Source of the DNA: Pseudomonas pudica
Lineage (GTDB): Bacteria > Pseudomonadota > Gammaproteobacteria > Pseudomonadales > Pseudomonadaceae
NCBI RefSeq assembly: GCF_015680405.1
Contig: NZ_JADLJS010000003.1
Location: forward strand, 62,001 to 126,000
DNA: 64,000 bases
Direction: 5' to 3'
Shown here: in pieces, positions 25,091 to 33,695 of the stretch
How positions within the stretch are numbered: the first letter of the stretch is position 1
Layout of the letters: every line of letters starts with the position of its first letter
Program-made: the position numbers and the translations under genes
The notes under the pieces: model-generated
Seen by the model: only the letters and a program-made list of their open reading frames with translations
Database searches by the model: none
What the model was told of the DNA's origin: nothing

Positions 25091-25501
25091 CTAACAATCA
25101 CTCACCACGGCAAAAGCGTTGAGGGCTTTACATATTGCGTCCGCTAGCTGGTCAATCGACCATGGCTTGAACAGGTAAATCACAGGCGGGGTCACCTGCG
25201 ACGCGTCCAACTGATAGCCTGAGGTCAGAATTGCGGGCAGCCCAGGCCACCTCTAATGTGCCATGGAGATGAATTCCATTCCCTGAATGCTTCCAGGTAC
25301 ACCGTGATCTACAACGATCAGCGAGCATTCGTCTTTAAGGCCCAACATGTTGATCAAGGCATCTTCTGCATTATCGAACGCAGCGCAGGCGGCGCCCAAT
25401 TCGCTAAGAATTTCCACCAGCAGGGTTCGAAGCGTCAGATCGTCTTCTATGACGATCATTGTCTTCCCTGACAGCGTCAAACCCTTGATGTCGAGTCTCA
25501 T
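25091..25501 (-). pseudogene. third receiver-only regulator, split by an in-frame TAG
   Basis: The ATG at 25501 follows GGAGTG. The first part contains IVIEDDLTLRTLLVEIL and LIVVDHGVPG (phospho-Asp), up to FISMAH, then TAG (25253-25255). The same frame continues RWPGLPAILTSGYQLD and VIYLFKPWSIDQLADAI to TAG at 25091. The downstream part is exactly the missing half of a REC domain and aligns with LPVILTSGH...FLPKPW of the gene at 24690. One nonsense codon therefore breaks an otherwise intact gene. Confidence 0.75.
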
Positions 25502-25584
25502 CAGACACTCCAGTCCATAGTCCAATCACCGAGTGTTTCACTCATGTGTCCGCACGGCGATGGGGGCTATAGGCCACCCTCTGC

Positions 25585-26019
25585 TCAGCGGCCTACCAAC
25601 GTCGTCAAATGGGCCCGGCCTTCGCGCAGGAATATCTCCACCGTCTTAGGGCCTATACCCTCAAACTCCATTAGCCAGCGTTTAAAGCCCTCAATGCCTG
25701 TGGCTCCCTGCAGTGCCTCAACTTGGGCAGCCAGTTCCACCTCAAACTTGTTGGCAAGGGCATGCAACCGTCGGGCGGTGGATTCGTCGTATCGTGTGTA
25801 CCCGGCCTGACCGAGTAAACTGACAAGGGCCGAATAAGAAGTTTGGAAAAGCTTCTGCGGCGTATTCAGCCCCTGCTCATGGACGAGGATTCGGTATGCC
25901 TTCACAGCCACGGTTGAGCGGATAGGCTTGCCCATGAGAAAACTGGCCAGCAACCATCTGAACAGGCCAAGGTCATCCGCGACCTCTATGCCGAGGTCAC
26001 GGGCAGTTACGTCCTTCAA
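25585..26019 (-). CDS. short helix-hairpin-helix DNA-repair-like protein
   Basis: 144 residues. It resembles the N-terminal part of endonuclease III / HhH-GPD proteins: LFRWLLASFLMGKPI at 18-32, then the hairpin MEFEGIGPKTVEIFLRE near 113-130. The catalytic Asp region and FeS cysteines of true glycosylases are absent, so it may only bind DNA. It overlaps the end of the DUF2188 gene by ATGA and is third in the ligD operon, which suggests a role in end joining or base repair. Confidence 0.65.
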   Translation of the reverse strand: MKDVTARDLGIEVADDLGLFRWLLASFLMGKPIRSTVAVKAYRILVHEQGLNTPQKLFQTSYSALVSLLGQAGYTRYDESTARRLHALANKFEVELAAQVEALQGATGIEGFKRWLMEFEGIGPKTVEIFLREGRAHLTTLVGR

Positions 26020-26240
26020 CCTTTGCTACGACGCGGGTCATCTGAGCGGGGGTAGGTGCGCTCCTCTTCGATGGTGCCGTCGGCCTTGTGGATTTTTACC
26101 GACGCCGTTTTGCCTTGGAAAAATTCGGAAAGTGAGGCCACCAGCTCCTGCTTGGTGGTGCTGCGCTTCGAAGCCCGTTCAGCTCCAGCCTTCTTGAGCT
26201 CCCAACCTTCTGCAGTGGGACTGACGTGGTAGTTGTCCAT
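26016..26240 (-). CDS. DUF2188 protein
   Basis: 74 residues: YHVSPTAEGWELKKAGAERA, LSEFFQGKTASVKIHKADG, then TIEEERTYPR. This is the DUF2188 pattern of small basic proteins often found next to DNA-repair genes. Second gene of the ligD operon, 4 bases after ligD and overlapping the next gene by ATGA. Confidence 0.75.
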   Translation of the reverse strand: MDNYHVSPTAEGWELKKAGAERASKRSTTKQELVASLSEFFQGKTASVKIHKADGTIEEERTYPRSDDPRRSKG

Positions 26241-26244
26241 GGTT

Positions 26245-29031
26245 CTACTCCTTCTGTTTCATGCCGATTCGCTGCCTCATCTCTGAGGTGATGAGTTGAT
26301 TGGTGCCGGCCATGTCTGCCCAGGGATTATCACCGGCAAGCTCATCCAGGCGCTCCTGCAGATTGGTGATGTTCCACCTCGCTGCGGACTTAAGTTCGAT
26401 GATCTCCTCCCGGTAAATCGGGACAGATACAGGTAGCCCTTCGCGAGCCCTGGCCGCATAAACATTGACCGTCGTGGCGCCTTTAGCGTTTCGTAAATAA
26501 TCGATGAAGATCTTGCCGATGCGGTTTTTCGGCCCGAGCACAGCCGAAAATCGATCAGGGATGAGCTTGGCGATGTACTTCACTACGGCCTGACTAAAGG
26601 ATTTCACCTCTTCCCAGGAAGCCTTTGGCGTGAGCGGAACCACAATGTGTATGCCCTTCCCTCCGCTGGTTTTAAGGAACGACTGCAATCCGAGCTCGTC
26701 CAGCACCACCAAGGTGAGCTGCGTGGCCTCAACCATGGCTTTCCAAGGCAGCACAGGGTCAGGATCGAGATCGAGTACGAAGCGATCTGGCTGTTCAATG
26801 TGAGCTGTTGTGCCGTTCCAAGAATGCAGCTCGATGGTGCTCATCTGCACGGCGCCGACCAGAGCCTCGACGTTGTTGATCACCATACCGGCTTTGCCTG
26901 CTTCAGCCTTTGGCACGGTCGTGATGTTGGGGATCGCCAGGCGATCAGCATTCTTCTGGAAGAACAGCTCGCCAGTAATGCCCTCAGGCGCTCGCACAAG
27001 CGCGATGGGACGATCTTTGAGGTGCGGTAAGAGCCATGGCGACACTTGGGCATAATATTCGGCCAGGTCACGCTTGGTGAGCCCGCTGCTCGGATCTATG
27101 ACTCGCTCGGGGTGCGTGATCCTGACCTTTCCGCTTGATGGTTTGGACGGCTCCGTCTTGGCAAACTTCGCTGCCTTCGGCGCAGGAGCCGGCTTCTCCA
27201 CAGTTATGTCCTTAGCGGGCTTGTCAGTTCGGATGCCATGGAAGACTGCGTGCCGCACCACACCATCCGAGGTGATCTCGGCGAACATGACCTCAGCCAG
27301 GAGCTCCGGCTTCAACCAATGAATGCCCCTGGCGTCGACGCCCTTTGGCGGATCCACCACGGGCACTTTTTTCTGTTCCAGGGGCTGCAGCTTTTGCAGG
27401 ATGGTGGCAAGTGTCGACTCTGTGAACCCAGTGCCCACTTTCCCAGCGTAACGAAGCTCTCCACTGTCCTTATCGGTGAGAGCAAGCACCAATGCCCCGA
27501 AGCCGCTGCGAGCACCTTTGGGATCGGTGAACCCAACAATCACAAACTCCTGGCGATGCTTGCATTTGAGCTTGATCCACGAATCGCTGCGCCTTGATAC
27601 GTAAGGACTACCGGAGCGCTTCCCGATCAGGCCCTCCATTTTCATTTGGCACGCACTGTTCATCAGCGCCTCCACGTCTTCGGTGAAGTCGTCCGAGAAC
27701 CGAAGCAAGGGATGTTCGTTGCTTTCCATCACCTGTTTGAGAGCGCCCCGCCGCTGCTCGACAGGTACCAGGCGCAGGTCGGCGCCGTTGAGGTACGGAA
27801 GGTCGAACAGGTAGTAGATGATGCCCTGGCTCTTGCCCGCGTCGAACGCGTTCTGCAGCAGCTGGAAATCGGGTACGCCATCAGCGTTCGGGACAACAAT
27901 CTCACCATCGAGCCAGGCGCTTTCCAAACCGAGCTGCTTGATTGCTGCGGCCAGCTTCGGCAGCTTGTCAGTCCAGTCATGTCCATTTCGAGTAAACAGC
28001 CGCACATCGTCATCCTCGACTCGGCAGAGCATGCGATAGCCATCGAACTTGATTTCGAAGCGCCACTCACTGCCCTGCGGACTCGACTCGACGAGCGTGG
28101 CCAACTGCGGTGCCAACTTCTCTGGGAGATCTGCAGGCACTGCATGAGCCGTTCGGAGCGGCTCGGCTTTATCTGGTGACTCAGTCGGGAATGAGGATTT
28201 CAGCTTGCCTCGTTTCTTGGGGATGACGGTTCGGTCGCTGAGCACGCTGTTCGGTTGCTCTGCCACGACATCAAACTCAGCGAGCGGTCTGGCCGACTCG
28301 TCCTGATGTTTGATGAGAAACCACTGCTCCTGCTTACCTTCGATATTGGTTCGAACCAGATTCCACAGGCCTGACAGCTTCTCGCCCAGCAGTTCGAACT
28401 TGAGTCGGCCTTTGCGGTAGGCCTCGTCCGGATCGCCTTGAGGGATCCAGATACCGCGATCCCAGACGATCACCTCGCCGGCACCGTAATGCCCCTTGGG
28501 GATAGTGCCCTCGAAGGTGGCGTAGTCGAGTGGATGGTCTTCAACGTGAACCGACAGACGCTTCACCTTCGGATCGAAGCAGGGCCCTTTCGGTATGGCC
28601 CAGCTCTTGAGTGTACCGTTGAGCTCGAGACGGAAATCGTAGTGGAGCCCGGTGGCGTCGTGCTTTTGCACGCAAAACAGCAAAGCCTGGGGCTCGGTGC
28701 GCTTGCTTCGCTGCCCGGCCTTGGATGACCCTGAAGGCTCGGGCGAGGCAGCGAAGTCGCGCATCCGGTTGTATTTCTCTAGGCCTGGAACTGTGTCCGG
28801 GTTATCTACGACTTCGCCCGACTGGCCGATAAGCTTCTGCACCAGTGCCTCGAGTGAAATCTCGAGACGATCCGCCTCGGCCTGCAGGATCTGCTTGACC
28901 ATCGTATCCCGCAGGTCAGTCAAAGGCTCCCCGGCCTCAACGGCGTTCGCGTCGGTCAGAGTTTTAACTTCATCAACCGCTTCCGGATGTTCAATGCCAA
29001 AAACCAAGAAAGCCAAGGTGATTTCATGCAT
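26245..29031 (-). CDS. ligD: multifunctional ATP-dependent DNA ligase LigD
   Basis: 928 residues from the ATG at 29031. Phosphoesterase domain about 90-270 (HDATGLHYDFRLEL, GAGEVIVWDRG). ATP-dependent ligase domain about 305-590 with nucleophile Lys328 in IKFDGYRML and DGEIVV. Primase/polymerase domain from about 650 (ITHPERVIDP, catalytic FVLDLDPDP, SGGKGIHIVVPL). All three activities of bacterial non-homologous end joining appear intact. An extra N-terminal stretch of about 85 residues precedes the usual YNRMRDF start. The partner Ku is not in this window. Confidence 0.95.
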   Translation of the reverse strand: MHEITLAFLVFGIEHPEAVDEVKTLTDANAVEAGEPLTDLRDTMVKQILQAEADRLEISLEALVQKLIGQSGEVVDNPDTVPGLEKYNRMRDFAASPEPSGSSKAGQRSKRTEPQALLFCVQKHDATGLHYDFRLELNGTLKSWAIPKGPCFDPKVKRLSVHVEDHPLDYATFEGTIPKGHYGAGEVIVWDRGIWIPQGDPDEAYRKGRLKFELLGEKLSGLWNLVRTNIEGKQEQWFLIKHQDESARPLAEFDVVAEQPNSVLSDRTVIPKKRGKLKSSFPTESPDKAEPLRTAHAVPADLPEKLAPQLATLVESSPQGSEWRFEIKFDGYRMLCRVEDDDVRLFTRNGHDWTDKLPKLAAAIKQLGLESAWLDGEIVVPNADGVPDFQLLQNAFDAGKSQGIIYYLFDLPYLNGADLRLVPVEQRRGALKQVMESNEHPLLRFSDDFTEDVEALMNSACQMKMEGLIGKRSGSPYVSRRSDSWIKLKCKHRQEFVIVGFTDPKGARSGFGALVLALTDKDSGELRYAGKVGTGFTESTLATILQKLQPLEQKKVPVVDPPKGVDARGIHWLKPELLAEVMFAEITSDGVVRHAVFHGIRTDKPAKDITVEKPAPAPKAAKFAKTEPSKPSSGKVRITHPERVIDPSSGLTKRDLAEYYAQVSPWLLPHLKDRPIALVRAPEGITGELFFQKNADRLAIPNITTVPKAEAGKAGMVINNVEALVGAVQMSTIELHSWNGTTAHIEQPDRFVLDLDPDPVLPWKAMVEATQLTLVVLDELGLQSFLKTSGGKGIHIVVPLTPKASWEEVKSFSQAVVKYIAKLIPDRFSAVLGPKNRIGKIFIDYLRNAKGATTVNVYAARAREGLPVSVPIYREEIIELKSAARWNITNLQERLDELAGDNPWADMAGTNQLITSEMRQRIGMKQKE

Positions 29032-29428
29032 GTGACGATCCTCAGGGATGCGGTGCAACTCCTGCGTAGACGCACCATTTGAAAATTTGGCCGTCGAGTT
29101 GATTAGTACTTTTGATTCATCAGACCCGACCCTGGTTCAGCGGCTGAAGGCCTGAGCGCTTGAAGAGGGAACGGGACTTTGGGTCTGAAACCGTGGGTGG
29201 CTCAGCACTCGCATTACGGCTTAACAACCGGTGTAGCTTCGGTGAACACGCCCATGTAGAGCGGCTTATTGACGCAGGCTCGGACGGATTATACTATCTG
29301 TATACACATTGTATTTCGCCGGTCAGGGCTGATGTACGTGATTGGCCCAAATGCGGTTTTGCCGGTTCGGTTCGTCTCTGCGCAGCCCTGACCATTCCGT
29401 CAGTCCCGTTTGAATGAGATGAATTGAA
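29032..29428. other. 397-base intergenic boundary region
   Basis: Lies between divergent ligD and the Tat-cargo oxidase. No credible gene; the frame at 29160-29417 has no coding character. It contains the ATACACATTGTAT dyad at 29302-29314 and a TATACT box nearby (29311 upstream, 29290s). It marks the change from accessory genes to metabolic operons. Confidence 0.5.
29302..29314. promoter_or_regulatory. candidate GntR/FCD operator
   Basis: ATACACATTGTAT is a near-palindrome (5 of 6 arm bases) about 115 bases before the oxidase start. It resembles the exact palindrome TACAATTTGTA at 57723-57733 in front of the gntR gene beside the paralogous oxidase. Confidence 0.4.
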
Positions 29429-30865
29429 GTGGCAGTTACACGAAGAAATGTGCTTATCGGTGCCGGCGTTGGAGCAGGTGTCATCGCGGCTGGTGGTTCC
29501 GCTTCTCTGCTCAGTGACGGTCTGCCGAAGGATCCCGACTCTCTGGTACGGGTTGATGCGCTGCCTCGTGACGATTCTTCCCCAGGCTGGTTCCACACTA
29601 GCCGCATGCGTCAACCGAAAGCTCCGCTAATCGGCGACGACAAAGCGCCATGGGTAGTTATTGGTGGCGGTTTTACCGGCTTAGCCGCGGCACGCCAACT
29701 AGCTCTGAATTTCCCTCAAGACCGGGTCATTCTGGTCGAAGCCCAACAGGTAGGCTTTGGTACCTCGGGCCGTAATGCGGGCTTCCTGATCGACGTCCCC
29801 CATGACATCGGTGCACCGGACTATATCGGCGACAAGACCAACGCCAAAAACATCCTGCATTTGAATCAGCGCGGCCAGGGCATCCTTCGTGACTTGGTTG
29901 AGCAGCACAACATCGTCGACGCCCACCTGCGCCACTCGGGCAAGTACCAGGCAGCCATTGAAGATAAGGGTATCGCGGTACTCAACGCCTACCGTGGTGG
30001 CCTCGAAGCCCTGGGTGAAAAGGTCGAGCTAATCGAAGGCAACGAGCTGAAAGATCACATCGGCACGTCGTTCTACCGCAAGGCGCTATACACACCTGGC
30101 ACCATGCTGGTTCAGCCTTCGGCACTGGTCAAAGGTCTGGCCGACAGCCTCCCAGAGAACGTCACGCTGTACGAGGACACGGTGATAACCGCCGTCGACT
30201 ACGGCCAGCAGATTGTTCTGCATCATCCGACCGGTCGCATCACTGCCGGAAAATTGATTCTCGGCAACAACCACTTCGGTCAGCATTTCGGCTTCCTCGA
30301 GAACCGTATGCTGCCTATCTTTACCTACGGAAGTCTGACCCGACCGCTGACCCCAGCCGAACAGGCCAGCATTGGTGGCCAGGAGTTCTGGGGCGTGATT
30401 CCGGCCGATCCGTTCGGCAGTACCCTGCGTCGTACACACGACAACCGCATCCTGGTGCGCAACAGCTTCAGCTTCAACCCTGACGGCCGCTCCAAAGATG
30501 GCTACACCGACAAGGTGCGTGTCGCCCACCGCCTGTCGTTCGAGCGCCGCTTCCCGACCCTTACCGACGTACCGTTCGAGCACACCTGGGGCGGTGGCCT
30601 GGGCATGACCCGCAACGGCGCAGGGTTCTTCGGCGAACTGCGCGAAAACGTTTATGGCGCACTGGCCTGCAATGGCCTGGGCACCGTGCGTGGCACAGCC
30701 ACCGGCACCCTCCTGGCGAACATGCTGGCGGGTAAGATGGAGCCGCTGACGGAATTCCTGCTGGCAGCGCCGAAGCCCAACTGGAACCCACCACAGCCGG
30801 CGCTTTCGATCGGAGTGAACTTCACCCTACGCACGGGGCAAGCGAAGGCCGGGCTTGAAGCCTAA
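29429..30865 (+). CDS. Tat-exported FAD-dependent amine oxidoreductase (PuuB/OrdL-like)
   Basis: 478 residues from a GTG start. Twin-arginine signal TRRNVLIGAGVGAGVIAAGG at 4-23, then a DAO-type FAD domain with the dinucleotide motif VVIGGGFTGLAAARQ near 76 and GTSGRNAGF. The C-terminal half has WGVIPADPFGS, TWGGGLGMTRNG and NGLGTVRGTATG, as in gamma-glutamylputrescine oxidase-type enzymes. Substrate unknown; likely a secondary amine or N-methyl amino acid oxidised in the periplasm. The FAD cofactor explains export in folded form by Tat. The tatABC genes follow after one small gene. A cytoplasmic paralogue lies at 55554-56873. Confidence 0.85.
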   Translation: MAVTRRNVLIGAGVGAGVIAAGGSASLLSDGLPKDPDSLVRVDALPRDDSSPGWFHTSRMRQPKAPLIGDDKAPWVVIGGGFTGLAAARQLALNFPQDRVILVEAQQVGFGTSGRNAGFLIDVPHDIGAPDYIGDKTNAKNILHLNQRGQGILRDLVEQHNIVDAHLRHSGKYQAAIEDKGIAVLNAYRGGLEALGEKVELIEGNELKDHIGTSFYRKALYTPGTMLVQPSALVKGLADSLPENVTLYEDTVITAVDYGQQIVLHHPTGRITAGKLILGNNHFGQHFGFLENRMLPIFTYGSLTRPLTPAEQASIGGQEFWGVIPADPFGSTLRRTHDNRILVRNSFSFNPDGRSKDGYTDKVRVAHRLSFERRFPTLTDVPFEHTWGGGLGMTRNGAGFFGELRENVYGALACNGLGTVRGTATGTLLANMLAGKMEPLTEFLLAAPKPNWNPPQPALSIGVNFTLRTGQAKAGLEA

Positions 30866-30872
30866 ATTCTCC

Positions 30873-30896
30873 AGGCTGGTGCACCTGCACCAGCCT
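30873..30896. terminator. intercistronic hairpin after the oxidase
   Basis: AGGCTGGTGCA / TGCACCAGCCT, an 11-base perfect stem with a 2-base loop, 7 bases after the stop. No U-tract follows, so it more likely attenuates or stabilises the upstream message than fully terminates it. Confidence 0.55.
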
Positions 30897-30928
30897 GACT
30901 TCCTCTTGTATCGCAGGAATGCCCTGAC

Positions 30929-31375
30929 ATGTTTGGCAAATTATCATCTGCTCTGATCCTCAGTGCGCTGGGTTCGATTGCGCTCGCCGACGCCCAGAAG
31001 GACTCGCAAGCCATAACCTATGCGATTGAAAATCCACTGCGACCCGGTGCCAAAGCGCCGCACTGCCCTGCTCAACAACCAGTCATTGATGGCTGCACGT
31101 TCCATAGCGTTGCTGGCGACACCTATGACGCGCATCTGCAAGTTGAACCCGGTGAACGATGGGTCGCCAGTACGCCGGATGCCGCTGTTATCGCTTTCCA
31201 ATCCATCGCGAATACACAGCAGGAGACTGGCAAATTCAACCAGATCATCCGCATCACGCCGAATGATTCCGTGGATGCTGACACTACAGTCACCTTCGAC
31301 CGGCTTGTTGGCCAGCCACCCTCATTGAGGGTCGTTGAGCGTCGCCGCATCAACGTGATGATTCACCCAGGCTGA
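30929..31375 (+). CDS. small exported protein between Tat cargo and tatABC
   Basis: 148 residues with a Sec-type signal ([19 protein letters not shown], cleavage after A-D-A). The mature part is beta-rich with two Cys ([12 protein letters not shown]) that could form a disulfide; later [22 protein letters not shown] and [14 protein letters not shown] see a loose resemblance to immunoglobulin-like chagasin proteins but no signature. Its place between the oxidase and tatA suggests it is a subunit or periplasmic helper of the oxidase. Confidence 0.65.
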   Translation: MFGKLSSALILSALGSIALADAQKDSQAITYAIENPLRPGAKAPHCPAQQPVIDGCTFHSVAGDTYDAHLQVEPGERWVASTPDAAVIAFQSIANTQQETGKFNQIIRITPNDSVDADTTVTFDRLVGQPPSLRVVERRRINVMIHPG

Positions 31376-31388
31376 ACAGGAGAACAAT

Positions 31389-31598
31389 ATGGGTATTTTT
31401 GATTGGAAGCACTGGATTGTTCTGCTGGGCGTCGTCGTATTGATCTTCGGCACAAAGAAGCTGAAGCACCTTGGTAGCGATCTTGGCGAGTCGATAAAAG
31501 GCTTTCGCAAAGCAATGAGCGATGATGACAAGCCGATTGAACTGGCAACAACGCCCGGGCACTCCGCACAGGAAACACCGCGTAAAGATCAGGCTTGA
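31389..31598 (+). CDS. tatA: Tat translocase subunit TatA
   Basis: 69 residues. N-terminal membrane helix ([14 protein letters not shown]), the FGTKKL hinge, an amphipathic helix ([16 protein letters not shown]) and a charged tail: the full TatA plan. TatA multimers form the pore for folded proteins. It starts 13 bases after the exported-protein gene and 3 bases before tatB. Confidence 0.95.
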   Translation: MGIFDWKHWIVLLGVVVLIFGTKKLKHLGSDLGESIKGFRKAMSDDDKPIELATTPGHSAQETPRKDQA

Positions 31599-31601
31599 TC
31601 A

Positions 31602-31880
31602 ATGTTCGGCATCAGTTTTAGTGAAATGCTTCTCGTCGGCCTCGTTGCGCTGCTAGTCCTCGGCCCCGATCGGCTACCGGGTGCGGCGCGCACGGCTGGC
31701 GTCTGGATCGGTCGGCTTAAGCGGAGCTTTAACGCGATCAGGGACGAGGTCGAGCGCGAGATCGGTATCGACGATGTTCGCGGCAAGTTGCTCAACGAAA
31801 ACCTCCTCCAGCGAGAGCCCCCCTTGGCACCCAAGCCGCAGACCCCACCGACACACTCCGAACCACCCTTACCGCCGTAA
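31602..31880 (+). CDS. tatB: Tat translocase subunit TatB
   Basis: 92 residues, short for TatB. Membrane helix ([17 protein letters not shown]), the TatB-type GPDRLP hinge, an amphipathic helix ([20 protein letters not shown]), then a Pro-rich tail. With TatC it forms the signal-peptide receptor. Starts 3 bases after tatA. Confidence 0.92.
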   Translation: MFGISFSEMLLVGLVALLVLGPDRLPGAARTAGVWIGRLKRSFNAIRDEVEREIGIDDVRGKLLNENLLQREPPLAPKPQTPPTHSEPPLPP

Positions 31881-31884
31881 TCCA

Positions 31885-32664
31885 ATGAAAGAAAAACCGA
31901 AAGACGACCAGCCGATGCCGCTGGTTTCGCACCTGACCGAACTGCGCACCCGCCTGCTGCGCTGTGTGGCGGTCTTCTTCCTGATCTTTGCCGGGCTGTT
32001 CTCCTTCGCCCAACAGATTTACACCTTGGTCTCGGCGCCGCTGTGCGAGCACCTGCCGGCCAATGCAACGATGATTGCCACCGATGTGGCCTCGCCGTTC
32101 CTGACGCCGTTCAAGCTGACCATGATCGTCTCGCTGTTCCTGGCGATCCCGTTCATCCTCCAGCAGATCTGGGGCTTCATCGCCCCAGGCCTGTACCGCC
32201 ATGAAAAGCGCATTGCCATTCGGCTGCTGGTATCGAGCATCCTGCTGTTCTACGCCGGAATGGCATTCGCCTATTTCCTGGTGTTCCCGCTGATGTTCAG
32301 CTTCTTCGCAAAAGCCACGCCGGAAGGCGTATCGATGATGACCGACATCGCCGCCTATCTCGATTTCGTCATGACCTTATTCTTCGCCTTCGGTGTCGCC
32401 TTCGAGATCCCGGTGGCCGTGGTGCTGCTGGTGTGGATCGGCGTGGTCGATGTGAAGTATCTGAAAAAAATCCGCCCATACGTGATCATCGGCTGCTTCG
32501 TAGTCGGCATGATCCTGACGCCACCGGACATTTTCTCTCAAACCTTGCTGGCAGTACCGATGTGGCTATTATTCGAAATAGGCGTCATCTTCGGCAGCCT
32601 GATTAGTAAGCGTAACAGTTCCTACGACAACGCTGGCGAAGCCCAACCCCCATCGCATATGTAA
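31885..32664 (+). CDS. tatC: Tat translocase subunit TatC
   Basis: 259 residues from the ATG at 31885, 4 bases after tatB; the frame is open further upstream but that is tatB sequence. Six membrane segments. Conserved [14 protein letters not shown] at the N-terminus, [13 protein letters not shown] in the first periplasmic loop, and [17 protein letters not shown] near the end. It recognises the twin-arginine motif. The set tatABC directly behind a twin-arginine cargo gene suggests a secondary Tat system. Confidence 0.95.
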   Translation: MKEKPKDDQPMPLVSHLTELRTRLLRCVAVFFLIFAGLFSFAQQIYTLVSAPLCEHLPANATMIATDVASPFLTPFKLTMIVSLFLAIPFILQQIWGFIAPGLYRHEKRIAIRLLVSSILLFYAGMAFAYFLVFPLMFSFFAKATPEGVSMMTDIAAYLDFVMTLFFAFGVAFEIPVAVVLLVWIGVVDVKYLKKIRPYVIIGCFVVGMILTPPDIFSQTLLAVPMWLLFEIGVIFGSLISKRNSSYDNAGEAQPPSHM

Positions 32665-32797
32665 CATCCAGCCTCGTTCCCATATCGTGCACATCCTATT
32701 CACGGCGAAAGCGTTCATTACTTGATTTGATCACGGCATCCTGAGTCTCCCTGGCGGGCAGACGTCCACTTACCTACTGACTCTTACGGTTGGCTGC

Positions 32798-33547
32798 ATG
32801 ATCAACTTCGCTTTTGACTTCCTTTTCGGCGTTCTTATGGGCGCACTGGGTGGCTTTTTCGGGATTGGCGGAGGACTTGTTGCCATTCCTTTCATGACCC
32901 TGATCCTGGGCCTAAACCAGACCATGGCTCAGGCTACCGCTTTGGTCATGATGGTTCCGAACGTCGCCCTTGCACTCTGGAGGGATCAGCAGAGAAGCCC
33001 CATCCGCTGGTCGCATGCGTTCCCCTTGGCAGCCATGGGCTTCATCACCGCAGGGATTGGTGCACGAGCAGCGGTGCACCTCAACCCTCTCTACATCCGA
33101 ATGGGCTTCGCAGTGCTTATGCTTGGCCTCGCAGCGCTCACCTTGCTCAGGAACCGCATCTCTCATCGGGAAAGCAAACCCAAGGCTCAACCATCTCCCC
33201 TCCGATTAGGTGCACTTGGGTCTGGCTGTGGAGTACTAGGTGGTTTTTTCGGAGTGGGTGCTTCCGTGGTGGCAGTTCCTGTCCTCACTGGTGTTTTCGG
33301 CCTCAGCCAACTGGCTGCGCAGGGCATGGCCCTGACGCTCGCGCTTCCAAGCACCGTGATTACGTTGGCGACCTACTGCTGGAATGGCCATGTGGATTGG
33401 CCTATGGGCCTAGCCATGGCGTTAGGAGGACTGTTGAGCGTTGGCTGGGGAGTGAAGTGGGCCTATCGGGTGCACGAGCGTCACCTCCGGATATTGTTCG
33501 CCGTTTTCCTGGTGGCATCGGCCACCATGCTGTTCATCAAGGGGTGA
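32798..33547 (+). CDS. TauE/SafE-family permease
   Basis: 249 residues, about 8 membrane segments in two halves. Family features: GALGGFFGIGGGLVAIPFM in the first half and GGFFGVGASVVAVPVL in the second. Members export sulfite or sulfonated and other small anions. Substrate unknown. It follows tatC by 134 bases on the same strand, so a separate transcript is likely. Confidence 0.85.
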   Translation: MINFAFDFLFGVLMGALGGFFGIGGGLVAIPFMTLILGLNQTMAQATALVMMVPNVALALWRDQQRSPIRWSHAFPLAAMGFITAGIGARAAVHLNPLYIRMGFAVLMLGLAALTLLRNRISHRESKPKAQPSPLRLGALGSGCGVLGGFFGVGASVVAVPVLTGVFGLSQLAAQGMALTLALPSTVITLATYCWNGHVDWPMGLAMALGGLLSVGWGVKWAYRVHERHLRILFAVFLVASATMLFIKG

Positions 33548-33695
33548 AGCAGCTAATTCACGAATCGTGCATCAAAGGTATTTACTTGGCATCTTTATTT
33601 AGAAATTTGACTCGATAAGCTGATACCACCACTGCTCGCCAGTGATCGTGATGCCTGCGGGCTGTATCAATAACAATATCGGGTGCCAATTCGCC

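Noticed and set aside
29160..29417. Open frame of 85 codons between ligD and the oxidase
   Set aside because: No ribosome site, mixed composition and no recognisable protein pattern; it covers a likely promoter region.
31681..31884. Possible 67-codon N-terminal extension of TatC
   Set aside because: This stretch is tatB read in another frame; the ATG at 31885 begins the conserved TatC N-terminus.
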